Shown one piece after another: positions 56,071-64,000 of a stretch of DNA of 64,000 bases. The notes under the pieces were generated by a model. The model had not been told where the DNA came from and made no database searches. It saw nothing but the letters and a program-made list of their open reading frames with translations. The stretch comes from Sthenelais limicola. Its lineage: Eukaryota > Annelida > Polychaeta > Phyllodocida > Sigalionidae. Location: the NCBI GenBank assembly GCA_942159475.1, contig OW804094.1:24660366-24724365 (forward strand). The letters are read 5' to 3'. Every line of letters starts with the position of its first letter. The first letter of the stretch is position 1. The position numbers were made by a program, and so were the translations under genes.

Positions 56071-57954
56071 GACAAATCAGCTAAAGACAAATACTTAAGG
56101 GAAAAATTAATAGAAAACAAAGGTGACCCACACAAATTCTGGGAGCTATTGAAACCAATAATGTCGGAAAATAAAATTAAAGATGGGAATAGGGAAATAA
56201 AAATTACCGATATAGAAGGGCAAGTTCATACGGGGAAAGATGCCTCTAACAAGCTGAACGAGTTCTTTGTTGAGGTTGGTCCGAAACTGGCCGAAAAGTT
56301 GAAAAGCAATAACAGTGACGACCATGGGTTAAATACGGAAGATATTGAAGAAAAATTGGGGGGAAAAGAATTTAAATTCCAACCTATAAATGACATCATG
56401 GTAGAGATGGCTCTTAAGACAGTGGGGAATTATAAAGCTTCAGGAATACAGCTGTTACCGACTAGAATATTAAAGCCATGCATGTTAGCATTAAGCAAAC
56501 AATTTGCACATATATATAACCTGTCTATTGAACATGGGATTGTACCCACAGCATTTAAAGATGCTATTGTGACACCATTGTTTAAAGAAGGGGATAGGGG
56601 GGATCCAGGGAATTATAGGCCTATTTCATGCATTTCATTACCAGCAAAAATTTTAGAAAGTTGTATACAAAAACAAATCTCCTCTTACTTTAATGACAAC
56701 CTGTTATTACATGAAAAACAATTTGGATTCAGGGCCGGAAAATCAATAACAGATGCCCATGACTACTTACTGGAAAAGGTGTATAATAATTTAAATAGCA
56801 AGAGAATTACGGATTTAATATTTTCAGACTTTCGCAAGGCCTTTGACACGGTCAACCACAAAATTTTGTTACAAAAAATGTCGCAATACGGAATAAATGG
56901 CGCGGAGTTATTATGGTTTAGAGATTACTTAACAGGGAGGAAACAAAAAGTATGGACAAATGGGGTTCTCTCCGACGAAGGTCTAGTTACCTGCGGAGTC
57001 CCCCAAGGGACCTCATTAGGCCCGATTTTGTTCATTATTTATATTAATGATTTAATTAATAAAATGAAATATAGTAACATACAGCTATTTGCGGATGACG
57101 CAGTACTGTATGGGGATAGGCCTATACATTCTGTTGATGTTGAGGGGTTACAAGAGGACTTAAACTGTATCACTGAATGGTGCAGAGTGAACAAGATATC
57201 ACTAAATATCAAAAAATGTAAAACTGTTACTATTTGTACTAAACCAACAGAGAAGAATAAGGCACAGTACTATATAAATGATCAACCGCTTGAGTCGGTA
57301 AACGATTACAAATATTTAGGTATTGAATTGGATCGGCAGCTTAACTTTAAAAGATTCCTAGACAGGAAATGTGCCATGGTGAGAAGTAAAGTCGGAGCCT
57401 TATCTAAACTTTATGGTATATGCCAAAAGGATACGTTAATGTTATTGTATAAGACAACGATCCTACCGCACATTGATTACGGAGACGTGTTTTATGGGGC
57501 GGCTTCACAGAATTATATGAAAAGACTTCAGGCACTACAAAATTCAGCGTTCAAAATTATTTTGAAACTACCACGAATGACCAGCACTGAACAAATTCAT
57601 GTTAAACTAGAAATGCCAACCCTAAAAACAAGGAGAAATATGCATATATTGGGGAGGGCTTTTACAAGAGTGAAAGAAGGCAAAAATATAGATGAAAGGA
57701 AAGTATGTCTAAGGAATTTAGCACAAGGCAAAAAAATGATTGTACCATTACCCCGTAACGAAATGTATAAAAAATCATACCTGTTTGAAATGCCTACATT
57801 ATGGAATACCCTACCAGATAAAACACAACTGATAGGTAATAAGAAAGATTTTCACAAATATCTCCGGCAAGTGTATTGTTCGGACTTTGACCAGTATCTT
57901 AGTGATCAAGCCGAGAATGTACAGGTCAAGAATGACAGAACCAACAAAAATTGA
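54772..57954 (+). CDS. Chimeric open frame: zinc-finger ORF fused to LINE RT
   Basis: The LINE landed so that its RT frame continues the third ORF of the LTR element without a stop, giving 1060 codons from ATG 54772. The N-terminal part of about 430 residues is the zinc-finger protein. The remainder is RT: KFWELLKPIM, FRKAFDTVNH, CGVPQGTSLGPILF and catalytic LFADD (57088-57099, near residue 773), then the LWNTLP C-terminus. Base composition falls sharply from GC-rich to AT-rich at about 56070. Any transcript that expressed the third ORF could now yield a zinc-finger-RT fusion. Nothing here shows that it does; the fusion may be accidental. Confidence 0.75.
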   Translation: MSTSGEFENMTEDQLADSLNAKLSESDLEMDLDGSDCEVLSDEEAKVLEGSRILVGMGQPDAGGSGTGTVTCWGAIMEAEDARKAAAEEEAAMVIDMAEVESETPEAKSVPSAGTSKQKPRSPRKQDKPKMKDGEMNESPRTLSPDPADSSAAATEELMGSPAKSTRSSARQVRKPRSSDPKSNSKGKAPAPATGTTKLKFRKLKKVHVHRAKVREDQLAHLGSLTKFNAELDKASDIVPLNPRHDRPGSRHLMATESDSEDDHGLMLRYESCLYPGLCKAGKMEPGTSEKLRLVPTLWEPGFRCPYLVCRRVKLNASGVRIFSTRERFFRHLCEVHTPQTEVWVCPYENCWQQLDRKSELVSHIMNGEELLHNQGRPKAMEKAAKVKPEWKPFGAFIRTTHLSMAHLRTLRKAGEVDVSRAGTGKSKPTQTKDKSAKDKYLREKLIENKGDPHKFWELLKPIMSENKIKDGNREIKITDIEGQVHTGKDASNKLNEFFVEVGPKLAEKLKSNNSDDHGLNTEDIEEKLGGKEFKFQPINDIMVEMALKTVGNYKASGIQLLPTRILKPCMLALSKQFAHIYNLSIEHGIVPTAFKDAIVTPLFKEGDRGDPGNYRPISCISLPAKILESCIQKQISSYFNDNLLLHEKQFGFRAGKSITDAHDYLLEKVYNNLNSKRITDLIFSDFRKAFDTVNHKILLQKMSQYGINGAELLWFRDYLTGRKQKVWTNGVLSDEGLVTCGVPQGTSLGPILFIIYINDLINKMKYSNIQLFADDAVLYGDRPIHSVDVEGLQEDLNCITEWCRVNKISLNIKKCKTVTICTKPTEKNKAQYYINDQPLESVNDYKYLGIELDRQLNFKRFLDRKCAMVRSKVGALSKLYGICQKDTLMLLYKTTILPHIDYGDVFYGAASQNYMKRLQALQNSAFKIILKLPRMTSTEQIHVKLEMPTLKTRRNMHILGRAFTRVKEGKNIDERKVCLRNLAQGKKMIVPLPRNEMYKKSYLFEMPTLWNTLPDKTQLIGNKKDFHKYLRQVYCSDFDQYLSDQAENVQVKNDRTNKN

Positions 57955-58661
57955 TGATAAGTATTGAATTGTATAATGTTTGAAAATATGTTCTTATAGA
58001 AATATAAGTAGTGATTACTGTGACAGGTGTATAATACCTAAAACACTAAGATTGAGCCATCAATGGGTAGTCATGGGGTAAAATATAGGGGAAGGGATGG
58101 GAGGTAGGGGTACTCTTCTTCAAGAGTATTAAATTCCATGCGCTTCTGTCAGCCTAGTAAAGTGAGTACTGTTCCGGGGATATTGTTAGAAATATTCCGG
58201 GATTAATTCAATCCTCTTGTCATTGTATAACAAAAGTGATTAACTAATTAAGTAATTAATTAATTAACCTTAAAATAATGTAGAGTTGATACATCATTAA
58301 GAGTACTATAAAACTGGATTTAGATGTTAGAAATGTATAATCAAAAAATTTCCTTCCATCTAGCTATAGGTAATGTGCAGTGGCAAATTTATGGAATTGT
58401 ATAACATGTAAATTGTTAATTGTTTAATAAGTAAAGTGTAATTGTTTAATATTGTACTCATGTAAATTGTATAGTATTGTACTCTGAATCAATAGGAGAA
58501 TGTTGTATTATATAATTGTACTTTATTAAACTTCCTTTATTTGGTCAGTGAAGGTCTAGGGCCAGTCGGAAGAACTAATATTAGTACTACTAGTATTAGA
58601 CACAAATGTCCTTTTCATGTATCTGACAAGATTGAATAAAAATTGTATATATATATATATA
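56071..58661 (+). mobile_element. 5'-truncated LINE (LINE-b) inside the LTR element
   Basis: This non-LTR element is of a different family from LINE-a, with recognisable but low protein similarity. The left junction is placed where composition and similarity to LINE-a begin (KDKYLREKLIENKGDPHKFW). The endonuclease is absent. A 3' UTR of about 700 bp is AT-rich and ends AATAAA (58635-58640), then (TA)n at about 58646-58661. The exact junction and target duplication are not clear. The RT has no stops, so the insertion is young. Confidence 0.85.
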
Positions 58662-58664
58662 CCC

Positions 58665-59545
58665 CGGTAAAGTCTAGCACAGTGACTTCGGACAAGTCAA
58701 GTGCTAGTACTAGCTTGAAGGCCGCAGCCTCCAAGCGTCCGAGGACTGAGAGCCAGTCGAAGGCAGCTGAGTTGACTGCTCCTCCTGCCAAGAGGAGCAG
58801 ACGTTCGAGGAAGGCCCAGAAATGGGTGGACACAACTCTGGCCGAACTGCCTTGTGCTTTGGAGACCGCTGCTCTGGTGGAAACATCAGAGACCGGCGTG
58901 AACCAGGCGTTGAAAGCCCTGCAAGTAGCTGCAGAGGATGCCAAGAGGCAGGTCAAAGTGACCGTGGCCGCTCTTGTGACTCCTCTGAAAAAGCTTCAGG
59001 CGGTGAGGGCGAAGGTGGATGAGGTAGGGACGCTGAAAGAAATGATCAGTCAGCAGGCTCTCCTCATCCGGACTCTGAAGGCATCCAATCAGGAGAAAGA
59101 ACAACGCATCCTGAAGCTCTTGGAGGAGAATACCAGACTCCAGGGCTTGCTTTTGGATGATTCGGACGAGTCCAATCAAGGTGTGAGCAGGTCGGAAAGT
59201 TCCTTGGGTGGAAAGCCAACCTCTCTCCCTGCCAAACCAGTTGAGGAAGCTCAAGCCTTGCCTTCTTCAGGCTCGGGCGAGACTCCTGGTTTGACCGTGG
59301 TGTCCAGTCGAGCTGGTGGGACGTTGGAGGTTAACGACCAACAAATCCATTTCCTCACCAATCTCCTGGACCAGATGAAGTCCCAACGTGAGCCACCCCA
59401 GCCTCAGAGAACTGTGGCTTCGGCTGCGTTGGGCCGGGCGCCTCACGAGCAAGGTATGTTTGGCAGTATGTTCGATACTCCGGACAGACCTTCTGCAAAG
59501 GACTCGCCCGATGGAACGAAAGACGACGACGGCAAGGATGACTGA
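58665..59545 (+). pseudogene. Third ORF, C-terminal half: basic region and coiled coil
   Basis: GC-rich coding sequence resumes right after the LINE tail and runs to TGA 59543-59545. It has a basic nuclear-localisation-like stretch (AKRSRRSRKAQKW), an Ala-rich helical region and a heptad-like segment (LKEMISQQALLIRTLKASN, ILKLLEENTRLQGLL) resembling a leucine zipper. A disordered Ser/Pro tail and an acidic Asp/Lys end follow. Together with the upstream half the original protein was roughly 720 residues. Zinc fingers, a basic patch and a zipper suggest a DNA- or RNA-binding dimer. Any ATG in the (TA)n tail is LINE-derived and not the original start. Confidence 0.78.
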
Positions 59546-59755
59546 ACGGAGGAAACGCATGGACGATGATGACTGGACCGCCCTTCGACCCGATTTAACC
59601 ACCTCGGATACTCTTCGGATGCCCTGGATCCTTGGATACAGAACCTTGGTGTGAGGCGCCGAAATCTGAAACCAAGTCTACAATATGAATGTGAATTCCT
59701 TTTTCAAAATAATTAATTTCTGTTAAGCAAAAAAATTGTTTGTTTGCAAGGTAGT

Positions 59756-59945
59756 GAGGACACAATATGCTCCTGCTTGTCGAACGCGAAGAGGTTTTCA
59801 TAAAATTTTTCTTACTTCAAAGAATGTTCATTTTAATTAGGACACAGTATGCTCCTATATGTCGCAAGAAGTTTTCATAAGATTTATTTATTGTTCATAG
59901 TAGAGAGGACACCTTATGCTCCTACATGTAGATGTTTCAACTTTT
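59756..59945 (+). repeat. Three degenerate repeats upstream of the 3' LTR
   Basis: AGGACACAATATGCTCCTGC, AGGACACAGTATGCTCCTAT and AGGACACCTTATGCTCCTAC start units of about 66-84 bp that also share GAAG and TTTTCATAA. They lie between the third ORF and the polypurine tract. Confidence 0.8.
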
Positions 59946-59987
59946 TAATACCCTGTCGAGTTTTACAAACGTATTTTTCAAACTCTT

Positions 59988-60003
59988 AAAAGAAAAGAGG
60001 GGG
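59988..60003 (+). promoter_or_regulatory. Polypurine tract
   Basis: AAAAGAAAAGAGGGGG, followed by TAT, lies immediately before the 3' LTR, as expected for the plus-strand primer. Confidence 0.88.
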
Positions 60004-60006
60004 TAT

Positions 60007-60500
60007 TGTGGTGTTATTGGGTTTCACTAGAGTTTATCTCTAGGTGCTGTCTGCTGTGGGTTAGTTCGGCCAATCTACCCCAGTGGGCAGTACTGGTCCG
60101 CAGTGACTTTTTAGTCTATGTATTAACTTTTACCTGTTGCATTTTACATATAACAGCAGTCCAGCTGTTGTTGCCAGAGTAACGGCAACCTGGGTTAACC
60201 TTATTTTGCTAATGGTTATGAATGTTCTTGTTCTTGTAACTAGTATCTTGTTACTCTTATATTGGCTTGTACCATGTTTACTTAAACCTGCATGTTGCCT
60301 AAGACACCTGTGGTCATGAGTCACCTAGCTGGCTAGGAGGCCCGAGATCCTCAGACTTGGGCAGGATTGTGTAAACTGACGCTCAGCTTGCAATTCCTCA
60401 CGAGAATAAAACCCTTTGCGAACAGGTAGAGACTGCCTTTTGTTCCATTTGTTTTATACATCGGTAAGGTTAAGGGATACAAACCTGCGAGATCACTACA
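60007..60500 (+). repeat. 3' LTR, 494 bp
   Basis: It has the same length and termini as the 5' LTR with 4 substitutions and no indels. AATAAA lies at 60405-60410. It is followed by GTAC, the target duplication. Confidence 0.97.
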
Positions 60501-60504
60501 GTAC

Positions 60505-61254
60505 GTTGATATAGTTTAGCGCCCTATTCCTTGAGAGTAAAGGGGGTAGGTCGAAGAGGACAGACCACATGTATTGACCATTAAATGTCACCGTCCGGCG
60601 CCTATGCCGATAGACCAGAACGGGATTAGAGATCTGATATCCTATTACTGCTAAGACAGGAGGAACTATCATAAAAATTTGGTCGAGGAGGCAGAGCCAT
60701 GCCATGGCCCAGCTGTTCTTTTATGAGGGTTTTAACAGATTAACAAGAACTAATGGTCATTCCCTCTTCCACTCCTCGAGATCAGAGAGAAAACACCGGT
60801 GTCTAATTAACCTGTCATAAACTATACGGTACATTGGTAAATTATTGTAGACTAGATATTTTTGGAGAGTGACGTCAGATACTTAATGGAGGCTGTTCAA
60901 AGGCATCATGTAAATAATGTGTTCTATGTAAACAATGACAGGGGAATGATTGCACGAAGTAATGTCACAATTTAAACATCATTTAAACATGTTATTCATG
61001 AACAGCAAACAATCATATGTTTCTCATTTAAATTATCATATAATGTTATAATATTTTTTATTTTCTCATTGTTTCATTTGTTGCCAAACTTACCGTAAAG
61101 TATTTGTACTTCAAGTTATAATTATTATAACTTAACAGTATCATTCATGTTTGACTTGTGTATATAGTATATATCTATGTATATACTACACTCCGTTTAA
61201 ATTTACCTATTTTATTTGTATCATCTAAGCGCCATACATACTAGATCTGAATTT
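60505..61254. other. Intergenic, no recognised gene
   Basis: This is AT-rich toward 61000-61200. I see no coding region. Confidence 0.4.
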
Positions 61255-61400
61255 CAAGTGACGGCCATCCCATGGGGCGACGCCTCGGCATTGGATTGTT
61301 TCTCTCACTTTACATGTGTCATAACCAGTCGGGCTTGAAATCCTCCCACCATTTGGGAGCTTAGTCCCGCTGATGTTCAATGTTTGGCAATACAAGTTAC
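61255..61400 (+). mobile_element. LINE-a-type 3'-end remnant
   Basis: CGACGCCTCGGCATTGGATT, GGGCTTGAAATCCTCCCACC and TTTGGGAGCTTAGTCCCGCT parallel the LINE-a 3' UTR at 12360-12460 in order and spacing. An A/C-rich tail (TTACAACAAAAAACAA) follows. Only the 3' end is present. Confidence 0.6.
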
Positions 61401-61615
61401 AACAAAAAACAATATAAATATGGAATACATACTTGTGATGGTTCTGAAATAGTGTGTCAGACACACTTGGAGTGTAAATGTATGGATCATCGAGTATAGC
61501 TTCACCACTCTCGATGATACACATTTTCACTTCCTGTGTGTTGTTGATATGCTATTTAGAACAACCACTTTGTTGCATTCCGTCTAGATACCTCTCCCTC
61601 TGATTTACCTCCCTT

Positions 61616-61794
61616 TAGACCAGGTTTGGTCAGATTCTGGGGTGTATTTTTTCACAATAGACCATGGCAATCACTTCCGGCAACTTCCGGGGGTTATAGA
61701 CCTCGAAAGAACTGGCAAATAAAAGGTCTAGAGGTTGGTGAATCTTTTTTTCTTAAAAGCCCTCAGTCAAATCTGACCAAATCGGGTCTAAAAG
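61616..61794. repeat. Inverted repeat, arms about 21 bp
   Basis: TTAGACCAGGTTTGGTCAGA near 61616 is answered by TCTGACCAAATCGGGTCTAA near 61772. It neighbours the next hairpin. Confidence 0.7.
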
Positions 61795-61800
61795 CACTAA

Positions 61801-61917
61801 TACCCTCGGTTTTGGATGGTCTGGGTGGTCTATTGCCTGGTGGAAATTCTCAGGGCTAACGCCCCTCGAATTGTCCACCAGGCTATAGACCACCCAGACC
61901 ATCCAAAACCTCGGGTA
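61801..61917. repeat. Hairpin, arms about 44 bp
   Basis: TACCCTCGGTTTTGGATGGT with CTGGGTGGTCTATTGCCTGG is answered by a near-exact complement after a 29-nt loop. Confidence 0.93.
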
Positions 61918-62017
61918 TTACTGCTATATTAGCTTTCCACTGGTTCATTTTGCTTCGAAATCATTTGTAAATTGTTGTTAGTGAGAGGAACAGCCCAACA
62001 AAAGGCGACTAAAGCTA

Positions 62018-62107
62018 TTAGATCCTGAGGTTATGGTCCTTTGTTTTATCTTGACTTGGTTTCCGGGAGCCTTAGACAAAACTCATGACCATAACCTCAG
62101 GATCTAA
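62018..62107. repeat. Hairpin, perfect 21-bp arms
   Basis: TTAGATCCTGAGGTTATGGT (plus C) at 62018-62038 is exactly complementary to 62087-62107, with a 48-nt loop. It may be a small foldback element. Confidence 0.93.
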
Positions 62108-64000
62108 CTGCTCAGCATGCAACATTGAGTTAACTTACAACATTGAGTGAATGGTCTGATACCTCTCCCTCTAATCTACCTCCTTGCATACACCATTGGG
62201 TGAATGGTCTGATACCTCTCCCTTTGATCTACCTCCCTGCCTACAACATTGAGTGAATGGTCTGATACCTCTCCCTCTGATCTACCTCCCTGCCTACAAC
62301 ATTGAGTGAATGGTCTGATACATCTCCCTCTGATCTACCTCCCTGTCTACAACATTGAGTGAATGGTCTGATACTTCTCCCTCTGATCTACCTCCCTGTC
62401 TACAACATTGAGTGAATGGCCTGATACCTCTCCCTCTGATCTACCTCCCTGTCTACAACATTGAGTGAATGGTCTGATACCTCTCCCTCTGATCTACCTC
62501 CCTGCCTACAACATTGAGTGAATGGTCTGATACCTCTACCCCTGATCTACCTCCCTGCCTACAACATTGAGTGAATGGTCTGATACCTCTCCCTCTGATC
62601 TACCTCCCTGTCTACAACATTGAGTGAATGGTCTAATACCTCTCCCTCTGCTCTACCTCCCTGTCTACAACATTGAATGAATGGTCTGATACCTCTCCCT
62701 CTCATCTACCTCCCTGTCTACAACATTGAATGAATGGTCTGATACCTCTCCCTCTCATCTCGTCCCTGCTTATAACATTGAATGAATGGTCTGATACCTC
62801 TCCCTCTGATCTACCTCCCTGCCTACAACATTGAGTAAATGGTCTGATACTTCTCCCTCTGATCTACCTCCCTGCCTACAACATTGGGTAAATGGTCTGA
62901 TACCACTCCCTCAGATCTACCTCCCTGTCTACAACATTGAATAAATGGTCTGATACCTCTCCCTCTGATCTACCTCCCTGCCTACAACTTTGAGTGAATA
63001 GTCTGATACCTCTCCCTCTGATCTACCTCCCTGTCTACAACATTGAATGAATGGTCTGATACCTCTCCCTCTGATCTACCTCCCTGTCTACAACATTGAA
63101 TGAATGGTCTGATACCTCTCCCTCTGATCTACCTCCCTGCCTACAACATTGAATGAATGGTCTGATACCTCTCCCTCTAATCTACCTCCCTGCTTACATC
63201 ATTGATTGAATGGTCTGATACCTCTCCCTCTAATCTACCTCCCTGCTTACAACATTGAGTGAATGGTCTGATACCTCTCCCTCTAATCTACCTCCCTGCT
63301 TACAACATTGAGTGAATGGTCTGATACCTCTCCCTCTAATCTACCTCCCTGCTTACATCATTGAGTGAATGGTCTGATATCCCTCCCTCTGATCTACCTC
63401 CCTGTCTACAACATTGAGTGAATGGTCTAATACCTCTCCCTCTGCTCTACCCCCCTGTCTACAACATTGAATGAATGGTCTGATACCTCTCCCTCTGATC
63501 TACCTCCCTGCCTACAACATTGAGTGAATGGTCTGATACCTCTCCCTCTGATCTACCTCCCTGCCTACAACATTGGGTAAATGGTCTGATACCACTCCCT
63601 CAGATCTACCTCCCTGTCTACAACATTGAATAAATGGTCTGATACCTCTCCCTCTGATCTACCTCCCTGCCTACAACTTTGAGTGAATGGTCTGAGACCT
63701 CTCCCTCTGATCTACCTCCCTGCTTACAACATTGAGTGAATGGTCTGATACCTCTCCCTCTGATCTACGTCCCTGCATACAACATTGGGTGAATGGTCTG
63801 ATACCTCTCCCTCTGATCTACCTCCCTGTCTACAACATTGAATGAATGGTCTGATACCTCCCCCTCTGATCTACCTCCCTGTCTAAGACATTGAATGAAT
63901 GGTCTGATACCTCTCCCTCTGATCTACCTCCCTGCCTACAACATTGAATGAATGGTCTGATACCTCCCCCTCTGATCTACCTCCCTGTCTAAGACATTGA
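62108..64000. repeat. 53-bp satellite, about 35 copies, continues past the window
   Basis: The unit reads ATTGAGTGAATGGTCTGATA, CCTCTCCCTCTGATCTACCT, then CCCTGCCTACAAC. Units are 53 bp with few indels. Runs of identical variants (for example TAATCTACC units near 63180-63350) and repeated blocks show homogenisation in groups. No coding potential is claimed. Confidence 0.95.

Larger units (their letters stand above)
47319..60500 (+). mobile_element. Ty3/gypsy-type LTR retrotransposon with nested LINE
   Basis: The element is 13.2 kb with identical-length LTRs, a 4-bp target duplication GTAC (47315-47318 and 60501-60504), a primer-binding site and a polypurine tract. The internal order is gag remnant, protease, RT, RNase H, integrase, then an extra ORF in the env position, which places it with Ty3/gypsy (Metaviridae) rather than Copia. 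Removing the LINE of about 2.6 kb gives a primary element of about 10.6 kb. The LTRs differ at 4 of 494 positions, so the insertion is recent. Gag and pol nevertheless carry disabling lesions, so the copy is non-autonomous. Confidence 0.95.

Noticed and set aside
54772..59545. Third ORF as a retroviral envelope
   Set aside because: It has no signal peptide, transmembrane segment or furin-like site. Zinc-binding motifs and a basic region point to a nucleic-acid-binding protein.

Overview
The window is gene-poor, repeat-dense eukaryotic DNA, almost certainly from an animal and probably an invertebrate. It holds LINE and Ty3/gypsy elements, dozens of short inverted-repeat elements (MITEs), long minisatellites and a eukaryotic tRNA gene with an internal promoter and a T-run terminator. 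I see no operons, no bacterial gene layout and no convincing host protein-coding gene. The species cannot be named from sequence alone. The only cellular gene I can support is a tRNA-Ala(CGC) at 20436-20507, minus strand.

Layout. 1-1193 ends in a tandem-repeat retroposon (family S). 1194-9330 is AT-rich DNA seeded with two MITE families, an 18-bp minisatellite (5045-5697) and a pyrimidine-rich minisatellite (6596-6783). 9653-13200 is a 30-bp minisatellite split by a 5'-truncated LINE whose reverse transcriptase ORF is intact (10108-12006). 13932-14522, 26168-26620, 29183-29414 and 46262-46443 are further S copies. 14666-27737 is mostly MITEs, foldbacks and unassigned DNA around the tRNA. 28245-28716 is a large hairpin, 29440-30390 a purine-rich tract, and 33720-35813 an 18-bp minisatellite open on both strands. 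38338-39945 is bounded by long inverted repeats. 44749-45990 is a tandem array split near its left end by a foldback.

The centrepiece is a complete LTR retrotransposon at 47319-60500. It has 494-bp LTRs differing at 4 positions, a GTAC target duplication, a primer-binding site fitting tRNA-His and a polypurine tract. A gag remnant with a CCHC knuckle is joined to pol by a textbook -1 frameshift signal. Pol runs protease, RT, RNase H, integrase, a GPY module and four AT-hooks. An extra ORF in the env position encodes two zinc-finger-like modules and a coiled coil. Gag and pol are broken by a stop codon, frameshifts and an RNase H active-site substitution, although the LTRs are nearly identical, so this copy was probably mobilised in trans. 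A second LINE has inserted into the extra ORF so that zinc fingers and reverse transcriptase form one open reading frame of 1060 codons.

After the LTR element come a LINE 3'-end remnant, two perfect or near-perfect hairpins and a 53-bp satellite (62105 onward) that runs off the window.

The observations most worth following up are the frameshift signal, the AT-hook integrase, the zinc-finger ORF and its in-frame LINE fusion, the tandem-repeat retroposon with 11-12 bp target duplications, and the MITE family of about 28 copies with 4-bp target duplications and two interchangeable terminus types.
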